From Nitrospinota bacterium (lineage in GTDB: Bacteria > UBA8248 > JACPRG01), in NCBI GenBank assembly GCA_030740135.1, contig JASLXW010000043.1:1-14307 (forward strand): a stretch of DNA of 14,307 nucleotides, read 5' to 3'. Shown here one piece after another: positions 6,764-14,307 of this stretch. The position numbers were made by a program, and so were the translations under genes. Below the pieces are notes generated by a model. That model worked only from the letters and a program-made list of their open reading frames with translations. It made no database searches and was not told the origin of the DNA. Each line of letters starts with the position of its first letter. Positions within the stretch are counted from its first letter, which is position 1.

Positions 6764-9626
6764 TCGATGAACCGGGTCCAATCGGCCTTGTCGCGGATGG
6801 GCTCTTCGGCCCGCCGGACCGAGACCGCGCATTTCCGTTGGATGAACGGGCGCCTTCGTCGCGCGCGGGGAGGGCGGAACCCGTCACCTTCCACCGGGCG
6901 GGTTTCGTCGCGGGGGCGGACTTCCGGATGGGCTCCATGAGCGTGCGACGGGCCTTCACGTAAGGAATCGGATACCCTTCCTGCCAGAGCCAGCCTCCCG
7001 CCAGGGCCAGAACCCCCAAGAGGAACCCGACGGCCGGGGTCTTGGAGGACTTCCGCCTCCCTCCGCGCGGCGGTGTCCGGGATTCCACGTCATCATCATC
7101 ATCGGCGTCGTCCTCGGCCCACCCGGCTTCCTCCGGATCCATCTCGTCGAATTCCGCCTCGGGCTCCCCGTCGTCCTCTTGAACGCTTTGGCGCCGGCCG
7201 AACGGCAGAAACCGCATGACCGCCAGAATCGGCGCCATCAGAAGACCGAAGATCGCCGTCACCCGTCCGATCAGGCCGGCGCGCTCCGGGAGCTCTTCGT
7301 CGTCGTATTCCTCATATTCTTCTGGATCCTCGACTTCACCTTCGATCTGCCCCTCGACCACTTCCCCCTCCAGCTCAGCCCTGTCCTCCCGGTCGGGGCC
7401 GAAGGGCCAGAAACGGCTGCGCAGGCGCCCAATAATTCCCTCCGGGGCGATGTACTCTTCGTCCTCGGAGTAGCCGTAATAATAATAGGTGGAGGAATAC
7501 TTATAAGAATCGATGTCCGGACTGACTTCCGCCCGCAGGGAGTTGAGAACAACTCCCCAAACCGGGGCCTGAACGTTGTCCATCGTCACCTTGGCGCGCC
7601 GCAGGGCGCCCCGGGCGACCTGACCGACCTGGTAGACCAAGATGGTTCCGTGGACCATCGTGCCGAGGATGGCCGCGTCGGTGACGGGGAGGATGGGGGG
7701 GGTGTCCATGAGGACGACGTCGTAGGCCTCGGAGACCTCCTGGAGGAAGTTCTTCATCGTGGCGGAGTTGAGCAGCTCGGCCGGGTTCGGGGGGATCGGG
7801 CCGCAAGTCATGATGGACAGGTTGTCCAGACCGGGGGTCAACATGATGTCCTCCATGTCGAACTTTCCGATCATGATGTCCGTCACGGTCCGCACCACTT
7901 CGCGCCATTCGTTGTTTCCGAGGAGGACATCGGTCAGGCCGGGGTCCCGTTCGATGCCGAAGATCCGGTAGATGGTCGGACGCCTGAGGTCCGCGCTGAT
8001 GAGCAGGGTCCGCTTGCCCGACTGGGAAAATGCCAACGCCAGGTTGATGACCGTATTGGTCTTCCCCTCGCCGGGAGAGGAGCTCGTCACCACGAAGGCG
8101 TTGCCGCTCTTTTCCAGGGACAGGAACTCCATGTTGGTCCGCAGCGAGCGGTAAGCCTCCGCCATGGGCGTGCGCGGCATGAAATGGCAGACCAGGCGGT
8201 AAAACACTTCCGAGGCAAAGCTCTCCGTCTTCTCCGGATTCTCGTTGAGGTAATCCCGGAACAAGTAATCCGGGTCGGTGTAGGGGATGATCCCCACCAC
8301 CGGAACGCTCAGAAACTCCTCGACGTCTTCGATGGCCCCGATGGAGGTGTCCATCGTTTCCAGCAAGAACGCGAAGACCAACCCGACCACCATGCCGATG
8401 ATGGCCCCGATGAGAGAGTTGAGGATGAGGGAGGGCTTGTTGATCGCCGTGTTCGGCTCGAACGCGGGCCGGACGATGGACACTTCACTGCTCAGTCCCG
8501 CCTCGCGGATCCGGGCCGTTTGCAGCTTGCCGATCAGAAGGCTGTAGACCTCGCCGTTGACCTTCACCTGTTGCTGGAGACGGCCGTACAGCACGCCGAT
8601 GTCCGGGACTTCCGCGGCCCGCTTCCTCGCCGATTCGACCTGTTTTGCCAACTCCCCCGACCGGAGCTTTCGAATCCGCTCCTCGGCCGACAACTCGTTC
8701 TCCATTTCATCCAGCAGGTCGACGATCTGCCGGTTGGTCTCGATGACCTCGGGGTGATCGTTGGTGAAGGCGAGGAGCAGGGCGTCCCGCTTGAGCTGGA
8801 GATCGAGAAGCTGGCCGTTCAGCCGGGCGGCCGGCGAGCCGGAGTCGATGAACAGGCGCTCGTTGCTGTGGCCTTTCAAGGCCTTGATCCCCCGGAGCTG
8901 CTTCAAGAGCAGGCTCGTCGCCCGCAGCTTGTTCCGCCGGTTCCCCAGGTCTCTTTCCAGTTTCTGCAGCTCCGACGTCACCGCGCTCGCCAGCCCGCGG
9001 ACGGTAAAGAACCGGTGAGTCTCCTGGAATTTCTTGACCCGGTTCTCCGCCTTCCGGAGCCTGGCTTCCACCACCTTGAGTTGGTTTTCGATGAACAGGC
9101 GCGATTCGCGGGTTTCCTTGTTCCGCTCGAGGGCCATCTGCTTCTGGTATGCGCGCGCGACGATGTTGGCGATCCGGGCGGCCAGTTTCGGGTCGGTGGA
9201 GGTGGCGCGGAGGGTCATGATGTTGGTCTCGCCCTGCTGCTCGACGCGGATCTGCTTGCGCAGCCGGTTGACGATGGAGACCAGGCGACTGTCGGACCGA
9301 ATCTTCTCCGACGAAAGGTTCGGGTCGATCAGCTTCAGGCCCTTGGCCACCTCCTCTATGATGGGGTAGCTCCTGGCGATGACCATCTGGGTGGCGATTT
9401 CGTCGGTGGGGGCGAACGTGAAGGCTTCCGCCACGAGTCCGGCGACCGTCGTGCTGCGCTGGAACTTGACCGCCGAGGCGGCGGAATAGATGGGAATCGG
9501 TTCGTTGAGCTTGCCGAAGACAAAGCTGAACAACGCCAACAAGACCGCTGTGAAGATGATCACCGTCCGGCGCTTGCGGATGATCCGCCAGTAATCCCGG
9601 ATGTTGATGTCATACTGCGCCATCAT
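6756..9626 (-). CDS. Wzc-like polysaccharide co-polymerase / BY-kinase with a long C-terminal extension
   Basis: The 956-residue product has a cytoplasmic N-tail (YWRIIRKRR), TM1 at about 21-38, a long periplasmic coiled-coil Wzz region, and TM2 at about 400-421. The bacterial tyrosine kinase domain follows: Walker A SSSPGEGKT (about 514-522), Walker A' SADLRRP (Asp546) and Walker B VVLMDTPP (Asp641). A tyrosine cluster with eight Tyr lies at about 704-722 and would be the autophosphorylation tail. In most Wzc proteins the chain ends there. Here some 200 residues continue, with acidic stretches and hydrophobic segments near 784-811 and 862-880. The last ~30 residues have poor third-position GC and are probably out of frame. 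ATG 9626 and ATG 9623 are adjacent; GGAG is 4 nt from the first and 7 nt from the second. It starts 20 nt after the exporter gene. Confidence 0.9.
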   Translation of the reverse strand: MMAQYDINIRDYWRIIRKRRTVIIFTAVLLALFSFVFGKLNEPIPIYSAASAVKFQRSTTVAGLVAEAFTFAPTDEIATQMVIARSYPIIEEVAKGLKLIDPNLSSEKIRSDSRLVSIVNRLRKQIRVEQQGETNIMTLRATSTDPKLAARIANIVARAYQKQMALERNKETRESRLFIENQLKVVEARLRKAENRVKKFQETHRFFTVRGLASAVTSELQKLERDLGNRRNKLRATSLLLKQLRGIKALKGHSNERLFIDSGSPAARLNGQLLDLQLKRDALLLAFTNDHPEVIETNRQIVDLLDEMENELSAEERIRKLRSGELAKQVESARKRAAEVPDIGVLYGRLQQQVKVNGEVYSLLIGKLQTARIREAGLSSEVSIVRPAFEPNTAINKPSLILNSLIGAIIGMVVGLVFAFLLETMDTSIGAIEDVEEFLSVPVVGIIPYTDPDYLFRDYLNENPEKTESFASEVFYRLVCHFMPRTPMAEAYRSLRTNMEFLSLEKSGNAFVVTSSSPGEGKTNTVINLALAFSQSGKRTLLISADLRRPTIYRIFGIERDPGLTDVLLGNNEWREVVRTVTDIMIGKFDMEDIMLTPGLDNLSIMTCGPIPPNPAELLNSATMKNFLQEVSEAYDVVLMDTPPILPVTDAAILGTMVHGTILVYQVGQVARGALRRAKVTMDNVQAPVWGVVLNSLRAEVSPDIDSYKYSSTYYYYGYSEDEEYIAPEGIIGRLRSRFWPFGPDREDRAELEGEVVEGQIEGEVEDPEEYEEYDDEELPERAGLIGRVTAIFGLLMAPILAVMRFLPFGRRQSVQEDDGEPEAEFDEMDPEEAGWAEDDADDDDDVESRTPPRGGRRKSSKTPAVGFLLGVLALAGGWLWQEGYPIPYVKARRTLMEPIRKSAPATKPARWKVTGSALPARDEGARSSNGNARSRSGGPKSPSATRPIGPGSSSP

Positions 9627-9646
9627 TTAACTCCAACGGGTGGACG

Positions 9647-12600
9647 CTACTGAGCCAAATCGATCGTCTGTGTAGCGCCCCCCCCGCTCGACTCCGTTCT
9701 CTTCCCGCCGATATCCACCCGAAGGGATTCGGTGCTGGTCGCATAGGTGTCCCGGTACGTGCCGGGGAACAGGAAGAACGTCAGGAACGGCCGGATCTTA
9801 TCCATCCAGTCGTTGGCGTCTCCGATGAAACTGCGCGGAATAAACACGATGTCCCGGTCCTGGAGGGGGAGGTTTTGCGTGATGTCCCCCTTCTCGAGCA
9901 GCCGGTCGATGTCCGCCGACAGGATCACCGGACGCTCGATGTCCCCACGGATGATTTTCGCGCTCGAGCCGACGGCGAATTTCGTGAACCCGCCGGCCCT
10001 CGTCAGGACATCGAGCAGACTCAGGTTCTGGACATCCGGCCTGAAGGTGTAAGAGCCGGGGCTCTTGAGCTCCCCCAGGGCGTAAATCCGGCGGTCTCTT
10101 TTCAGCTTCCGCTGGCGCTCGGCCGGCAGGGAGGGGACCACGATCTGATCGCCGTCCCGGATGACAATGTTCTGCTTGGCGTCGCCTTGAAAAATGACCT
10201 GGGCCAGATTGACCAGAATCGTCTGCCCCCCCCGGAATATCTTCACCTGCGTCAGGTCCGCGGCGTCCCGGTGTCCGCCCGCCAGCAGGATCACGTCCAG
10301 GAGCTGGGTCCGGCCCTCGATCTTGTACCGGCCCGGCTGGCGGATCTCCCCCACCACCGTCAGGGAGCCCCTGGGCTCGCCGGGAATAATCACCTGGTCC
10401 CCATCCTTCAGAACGATGTTCTGCCGCTGGTCTCCCCGCAGGATGACCTCATCCAGGTTCACCGGGATGATCCTGCCCTTTCGGATCACGCGAGCCCTGC
10501 GAATATCGGGCAGCGGGTCGCCCGAGGACACCCGGCGGCAGCACCCGGCCATCAGGACCGCGTCCAATACGCGCAGGTCCTCCCCGACGGGGTAGCTCCC
10601 CTGTTTCGGCACCTGTCCGACAACCCGGATCGCCCCCCGGCGGATGTCCAGCTTGGGGACGAGGATTTGGTCGCCGTGCTCGAGGAGGATGTTCGTCCGC
10701 TGGTCGCCGTCGAAGATCTTGTTCAATGCGACCGGGATGGCCTTGCCCCGGCGAAGCACCCGTGTGCCCTTGATGTCCGCTCCGGGTCTGCTTCCCCCCG
10801 CGGTGATTACGGCGTCGAAAACGCGAATCGGACCCATGATGGGAAAACGGCCCTGCCGACCGACCTCGCCCAGCATCGTATAACTCTGGCTGCGGAACTC
10901 CATGACGCGGAGGTCCAGACGGGGCCGTTTGATGAATTTCCGAAGCAGCCGGGAGAGCGATGCGTCCAACTGGGTGGCCGTCAGACCCGCCGCCTGTACA
11001 TTTTTCAGGAACGTAAACCCGATCTTGCCCTCCTCGTCCACAAGCACGCGGTTCGCGTCCGCCACCAAGCCCCGCCAGATGTTGATCACCAGCTTGTCGC
11101 CGACGCCGATTCTGTAGGATTTGGCCTTTCCCGGAGGCTCCCAACCTTCTTTTCCGGCCGATATCGGACGCCGTCGCCTCCCGGTTGCTTGAGCCACCCG
11201 GGTCCCGTCCGGAAAACCGGACCCTTCGCCCTTGACCCGGACCGCCCCCCCTTGGAAACGGTCGGAGCGGCCGGCAAGGCCGGCGCGCGCAACCTTGACA
11301 CCGGAAACCGGAGGAATCACTTTCGCGGCGGAAGGGGGGCCTTTCCGCTTTGATGAAGGCCCGTTCACCGCGTTGGCCGGATAGAGCAAACCGGGGTGAA
11401 GCCGAGACATGGATTTGCTATCCGGGACCGGCGGCCGGCCGCTGGAGACCGCCTTGCGAACGGGTCTTGCCCCGGCGTCGGCCCCGTTCCGCACATCGTG
11501 CCGCATCCTCGCCACGGCGGCGGCGCGCGCCAAGCCCTTCGGCAGGCCGGAATTCGCGAAGGGCGCGGTCGGCCCCCGCAGCCAGACCTTGACGCCGTCC
11601 TGCCGGCTGGCGACGGTCACGTCCAGCTTTCCGTCCCGGTCGATGTCCCGAACCTCAAGGCCGTAGAAGACTCCGAACTTCGGCAGATACCGCGGGTCCG
11701 CCTCCCACCGGCCGCTGCCGTCATTGAGCCAGAGGCGGACGCCACCTCCGTCGATGCTGGTGGCCAGCAGGTCGGGGGCGCCGTCGCCGTTCATGTCCGC
11801 GGAGCGAACCCGCCAGAAGCTTCCATCCCGCACCGGCGACTTGCCCTTCTCGAACCGGCCGTCCCCTTTTCCCCAGTAAACCCGGACACCGTTCTGGAAA
11901 GTGGTGGCGGCCAGGTCGATCCGGCCGTCGCGATTGAGATCCGACGCCCAGACGCCCCAATAGTTGCCTTGGGCGATGAGCGGAAGCCCCTTCCAACCGC
12001 CTCCCTTCTCGCGCTGCAACCAGACGCGGAGGCCGGACCCGGAGCCCCAGCCGGCGGCCGCCAAATCGGTGCGGCCGTCGCCGTTCAGGTCCACAAGCTT
12101 CACATCGCGGAATATGCCGCCGCGCGTCGGGCCGAACTCCCCCAACCACCCGCCCCGGCCGTCGCCGAGGAACACCTGAACCCCGCCGTTTTGTTCCGCC
12201 GTGCCGTTCGCCGCGGCCAGGTCCCACTTCCCGTCGCCGTTGACATCCGCGACGCTGAGTCCCTCGTAGAGACCCTCCAGGGCGGCCGGCGTCCCGGCCC
12301 GCCACTTCGCCTTTTCGGCCGGCGCGCTGATTAAGGTATAGACGCCGCCGGGGGTGCCGCGCAGGCTGTAGGCGATGTCCGAGAGGCCGTCCCCGTTCAA
12401 GTCGATGGCGGCGAGGTCTCTGACCTCTCCATCGGTCTTGAGAGCGATGGGCCGCTTCCACGTGACGCGAGGGCCGCCATACCAGACCAGAATCCGCCCC
12501 TTCCGCACGTCGCCGGCGGCGAGGTCCGGAATTCGGTCTCCGTTGAAATCGGCCATGACAACGGCCTTGAAGTGTCCGGCGCTTGGAGGGCCGAGCTCCA

Positions 12601-12766
12601 GAAGAACTTCATTCGGGCCCGACTTGACCCGGAAGGGCCTCATAAAGTGAGAATTACAACCGATCAACAGAAATGCCAATGAAAAGCCGAACACCCCGAG
12701 GCGGAGCCAAGCCGAACGGCTGGTCGCGCCCAAGAAAGAGGGCATCAAAATCTTGGCATTCCGCAT
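9647..12766 (-). CDS. Lipoprotein fusing a seven-repeat FG-GAP propeller to a Wza-like polysaccharide exporter
   Basis: The 1039-residue product has a lipoprotein signal ending in AFLLIGC (lipidated Cys37). Seven D-x-[ND]-x-D-x-x-x-D motifs start near residues 73, 122, 174, 226, 276, 324 and 374, about 50 residues apart, as in FG-GAP/VCBS beta-propeller blades. A basic, Pro/Ser-rich linker covers about 412-550. The Wza-type Poly_export domain starts at YRIGVGDKLVI (551). SLBB repeats are centred at 632 (LGEV), 716 (VGQV), 805 (VGEI) and 897 (LGEL). An aromatic helix (DWMDKIRPFLTFFLFP, 986-1001) may form the outer-membrane barrel segment, as in Wza. I chose ATG 12766: GGAG-type sites lie upstream, and it places the signal peptide normally. 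The open frame to 12856 would add 30 residues, lacks an RBS and overlaps a putative promoter. Confidence 0.88.
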   Translation of the reverse strand: MRNAKILMPSFLGATSRSAWLRLGVFGFSLAFLLIGCNSHFMRPFRVKSGPNEVLLELGPPSAGHFKAVVMADFNGDRIPDLAAGDVRKGRILVWYGGPRVTWKRPIALKTDGEVRDLAAIDLNGDGLSDIAYSLRGTPGGVYTLISAPAEKAKWRAGTPAALEGLYEGLSVADVNGDGKWDLAAANGTAEQNGGVQVFLGDGRGGWLGEFGPTRGGIFRDVKLVDLNGDGRTDLAAAGWGSGSGLRVWLQREKGGGWKGLPLIAQGNYWGVWASDLNRDGRIDLAATTFQNGVRVYWGKGDGRFEKGKSPVRDGSFWRVRSADMNGDGAPDLLATSIDGGGVRLWLNDGSGRWEADPRYLPKFGVFYGLEVRDIDRDGKLDVTVASRQDGVKVWLRGPTAPFANSGLPKGLARAAAVARMRHDVRNGADAGARPVRKAVSSGRPPVPDSKSMSRLHPGLLYPANAVNGPSSKRKGPPSAAKVIPPVSGVKVARAGLAGRSDRFQGGAVRVKGEGSGFPDGTRVAQATGRRRRPISAGKEGWEPPGKAKSYRIGVGDKLVINIWRGLVADANRVLVDEEGKIGFTFLKNVQAAGLTATQLDASLSRLLRKFIKRPRLDLRVMEFRSQSYTMLGEVGRQGRFPIMGPIRVFDAVITAGGSRPGADIKGTRVLRRGKAIPVALNKIFDGDQRTNILLEHGDQILVPKLDIRRGAIRVVGQVPKQGSYPVGEDLRVLDAVLMAGCCRRVSSGDPLPDIRRARVIRKGRIIPVNLDEVILRGDQRQNIVLKDGDQVIIPGEPRGSLTVVGEIRQPGRYKIEGRTQLLDVILLAGGHRDAADLTQVKIFRGGQTILVNLAQVIFQGDAKQNIVIRDGDQIVVPSLPAERQRKLKRDRRIYALGELKSPGSYTFRPDVQNLSLLDVLTRAGGFTKFAVGSSAKIIRGDIERPVILSADIDRLLEKGDITQNLPLQDRDIVFIPRSFIGDANDWMDKIRPFLTFFLFPGTYRDTYATSTESLRVDIGGKRTESSGGGATQTIDLAQ

Positions 12767-12849
12767 GCGCTCCGTTCTCCTCGCCATCAGGAAGGCAACC
12801 ATCATCAAAAATTCCCGCTTCCGCCTCATCAAGCGCGGACCTTCAGAAG

Positions 12850-12878
12850 ATAACATAAGATTCGTGTCATAACATCAA
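12850..12878 (-). promoter_or_regulatory. Candidate promoter of the export block
   Basis: On the minus strand TTGATG (12878-12873) and TGTTAT (12855-12850) are 17 nt apart, four of six matches each. Transcription would begin near 12843, about 77 nt before ATG 12766, which agrees with the start chosen for the exporter. The match is moderate. Confidence 0.3.
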
Positions 12879-13145
12879 GAATTTAAAAAGATTGAACATT
12901 TTCTCGATTAGGCCAAAATCCGGTTTTTCACGGCCTGATGACCGATACGGGCTCGATTCGCGCCGGATTCAGCCTTCATGCCCGATGATTTTCCGAGGAA
13001 TGATGATTCGCCGCTCCGGATTGCGTCCCGGAGCAGGGTCCCGCAACTTCAAGTTGGAAGAGATCGTCCGCCGCTGCGCGACCGGCTTGGAGTCCGGCCT
13101 CTTCGGACGAATTGCGTAACAGGATGTCTACATTTTCCATTCTCC

Positions 13146-13174
13146 TTGACAAGCCCCCTGAAAGGGTTTCAAAT
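13146..13174 (+). promoter_or_regulatory. Candidate sigma70 promoter facing the small right-hand gene
   Basis: A perfect TTGACA -35 (13146-13151) is followed after 17 nt by TCAAAT (13169-13174), four of six matches. Transcription would start about 20 nt before ATG 13201 and 60 nt before ATG 13241. Confidence 0.4.
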
Positions 13175-13200
13175 TCAAGGTATGAGGGATACATGTTCCT

Positions 13201-13398
13201 ATGCCGCGATTCATGAATCCTCTCGGGAGAAGCGCGGACGATGAGCTCCTCGCGACCCATGAGAAGGCCGAAGGCCCAACCGGCCCGCGGGGCAACCGGC
13301 AGTTCATCCTCCCGCCGCAGTTCCCGCCCTTCGCAGAGAACCTCCGCCAACGCAAGATCGGCAAGCCCGAGTCCGGGAAGGTCCTCGTCCGGCAATGA
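13201..13398 (+). CDS. Possible small protein or N-terminal piece of a broken gene
   Basis: This 65-residue frame is not recognised as a family. Nearly all its codons end in G or C and its composition is protein-like (ADDELLATHEKAEG, FAENLRQRKIGKPE), more so than the overlapping +1 frame starting at 13241. A GAGGG site lies 12 nt upstream and a consensus-like promoter upstream of that. After the TGA at 13396-13398 the same frame stays GC3-rich through the tandem repeats to about 13500. That suggests a longer original gene interrupted by a stop and then a frame change. Confidence 0.35.
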   Translation: MPRFMNPLGRSADDELLATHEKAEGPTGPRGNRQFILPPQFPPFAENLRQRKIGKPESGKVLVRQ

Positions 13399-13729
13399 AG
13401 GGTCGGCCCGTTCGGAAAGGGCTTCCCATTCAGAAAGGTCGTCCCACTCGGGAAGGTCGTCCCGTTCGAGGAGGTCGTCCCATTCGGGGAGGTCATCGAG
13501 CCAGAAGGGTCGGCGGCTCAAACGGCGCGGCCTGACGCGGCAGATAAAGATGTTTATGGGGATCACGGTGGCGGTGGGCTTCGCGGCGTTCATTCTCAAC
13601 GCAATCCTGAACGTCGATATAGAAGGCAAGATGTCAAGTGTCATCGAAACCCAGGTCAAGATGTCAATCAAGGATGCCAAGTCGGCGGCGAAAAGCCAGA
13701 TCATGAAAGACTTGAAAGGCCGCCGCTAG
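13241..13729 (+). CDS. Hypothetical Ser/Arg-rich single-TM protein (N-terminal half doubtful)
   Basis: The 162-residue frame is not recognised. From about residue 90 it looks real: a basic stretch (RRLKRRGLTRQIK), one transmembrane helix (about 103-125, FMGITVAVGFAAFILNAIL) and an amphipathic Lys/Ala-rich tail ending in DLKGRR. Third positions here are strongly G/C. Residues 1-90 are almost only Ser, Arg, Gly and Pro, with hexapeptide repeats of the S-[EGR]-R-S-S-H type; this looks like out-of-frame reading of a repeat. GGGAG lies 12 nt before ATG 13241. It may be an intact membrane protein with a disordered N-tail or the 3' part of a frameshifted gene. Confidence 0.42.
   Translation: MSSSRPMRRPKAQPARGATGSSSSRRSSRPSQRTSANARSASPSPGRSSSGNEGSARSERASHSERSSHSGRSSRSRRSSHSGRSSSQKGRRLKRRGLTRQIKMFMGITVAVGFAAFILNAILNVDIEGKMSSVIETQVKMSIKDAKSAAKSQIMKDLKGRR
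13411..13500. repeat. 18-bp tandem repeat, five units
   Basis: Five consecutive imperfect 18-bp units of the pattern TTCGGGAAGGTCGTCCCA occupy 13411-13428, 13429-13446, 13447-13464, 13465-13482 and 13483-13500. More diverged units flank them (13393-13410 and about 13501-13518). The unit is a multiple of three, so copy-number change would keep frame. There are no spacers, so it is not a CRISPR array. Confidence 0.8.
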
Positions 13730-13994
13730 TCAGCCGGGGCGCCCCCCCCATCCCGGTGGAAATCATCCCCGGGCGCAGTCTCTGATTCTCAGGCCGATCG
13801 GGATGGAATCTTCAAATTGGCCGTAAATTTTCAGAAAGTCGATTTCAGCTTTTTGATGTAAATGTTCATTCCTTTCGCCTTCCCAAAACCGTCTTCCGGA
13901 AAATATCACTGAGACCGCGTTCTGGCCCTTGGCCGAGGCCGGAGGTTCAGGAAGCCAAGGTCACGAGCGACATGGCTCTGCCTGCGATCGGCGT

Positions 13995-14239
13995 CTGGTT
14001 AGCCTGGATTTCTCACCAACGCATCCACGGAATTGTGATTGGCCGAGGAACCACCCCCGGTCGTTTGTTTCCGCTGATGCTGACGGATTCTCCAAACGGT
14101 CGGTTTTCCGGGCCGGTGCGGAGAACGGGGTGTTTCAGCCAGACAAATCGCTTTCATCGGGCAATGGATTGAAAGGCAATCCGGTCACCGGCCCATCAGA
14201 GGTTGAAGATTCTCTTTGTGAGAAATCCGGACTAACAGG
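13995..14239. mobile_element. Candidate miniature element or IS remnant bounded by an inverted repeat
   Basis: Bases 13995-14016 (CTGGTTAGCC...TTTCTCAC) and 14218-14239 are inverted copies matching at 18 of 22 positions, with the inner 11 bases perfect. The 201 bp between them encode no transposase. This is the form of a MITE or a deleted IS. No clear target-site duplication is seen, so the call is tentative. Confidence 0.3.
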
Positions 14240-14280
14240 TTGCGGAAAAACGATTCTGAGGGGTCTGAAATGCCCCAATC

Positions 14281-14307
14281 TGTCATTCCGAGGGCGGCGA
14301 TGAATCT
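14281..14307. repeat. Partial REP-like intergenic repeat at the window edge
   Basis: TGTCATTCCGAG followed by GATGAATCT resembles the widespread TGTCATTCCGAGCGAAGCGAGGAATCT-type extragenic repeats of many bacterial genomes. It is cut by the end of the window, so its partner arm cannot be seen. Confidence 0.3.

Larger units (their letters stand above)
12767..13200. other. Gene-poor intergenic region between divergent units
   Basis: No convincing gene is seen in these 434 bases. A 75-codon open frame at 12892-13119 (+) has mixed codon bias and no RBS. The region is more AT-rich near 12860-12910 and holds two candidate promoters facing outward: one for the export block (-) and one for the small gene on the right (+). 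No RNA gene is recognised. Confidence 0.5.
13730..14307. other. Right-hand region without a supported gene
   Basis: No gene is supported in these 578 bases. The 124-codon frame at 13929-14303 has no RBS and no family features, and its codon use differs from the real genes. GC content is lower than in the coding part of the window. The region holds a 22-bp imperfect inverted repeat and ends in a REP-like sequence. Confidence 0.5.

Noticed and set aside
7179..9653. Long open frame (824 codons, +) antisense to the Wzc-like gene
   Set aside because: It is a shadow of a gene with clear Walker motifs; its own translation shows no domain and no RBS-supported start.
13411..13500. CRISPR array
   Set aside because: Units are 18 bp, contiguous, imperfect and without spacers.
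12976..13704. Minus-strand 242-codon frame with Asp-Asp-Leu-Pro-Glu-Trp repeats
   Set aside because: The repeat explains the odd composition; there is no RBS-supported start and it runs through the probable promoter and the conserved-looking plus-strand TM tail.
13929..14303. 124-codon plus-strand frame
   Set aside because: No family motifs, no Shine-Dalgarno, and it crosses both arms of the inverted repeat.

Overview
The window is GC-rich DNA from a Gram-negative bacterium: it carries a Wza/Wzc-type outer-membrane and inner-membrane export pair and a lipoprotein signal. The lineage cannot be fixed from the sequence. A three-subunit molybdenum hydroxylase, an FrhB-family iron-sulfur flavoprotein, an acyl-CoA hydratase and intergenic G6/C6 hairpin repeats would fit a Desulfobacterota, Nitrospirota or Methylomirabilota-like organism; this is inference only.

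Layout. (1) 118-903 (+): an enoyl-CoA hydratase with both catalytic glutamates. (2) 904-1198: a convergent intergenic region holding two inverted copies of a modular hairpin element, one at the 3' end of each flanking gene. (3) 1199-6284 (-): a probable operon transcribed leftward from a sigma70-like promoter at 6447-6476. It encodes an FrhB-like protein, then the FAD subunit, the [2Fe-2S] subunit and the molybdopterin subunit of a xanthine dehydrogenase/aldehyde oxidase-family enzyme. (4) 6542-12766 (-): an exopolysaccharide export block. It holds a lipoprotein that fuses seven FG-GAP repeats to a Wza-like exporter with four SLBB repeats, then a Wzc-type tyrosine autokinase with an unusual C-terminal extension, then the C-terminal remnant of a family-4-type glycosyltransferase in a different frame. 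(5) 12767-14307: an AT-richer, gene-poor region with a probable (+) promoter, one uncertain small membrane-protein gene (or decayed gene) containing an 18-bp tandem repeat, a 22-bp imperfect inverted repeat that may mark a small mobile element, and a partial REP-like repeat at the edge.

How the genes work together. In the molybdenum operon, electrons taken from a hydroxylated substrate at the Mo centre would pass through two [2Fe-2S] clusters to FAD. The FrhB-like partner, with two [4Fe-4S] motifs, could carry them to F420, ferredoxin or another flavin system. The substrate is unknown. The nearby enoyl-CoA hydratase hints at acyl-CoA or aromatic catabolism but lies on the other strand. In the export block, the Wzc-like kinase would control chain length and energise polysaccharide export through the Wza-like outer-membrane channel. 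The propeller fused to the exporter is the most unusual protein feature seen here.
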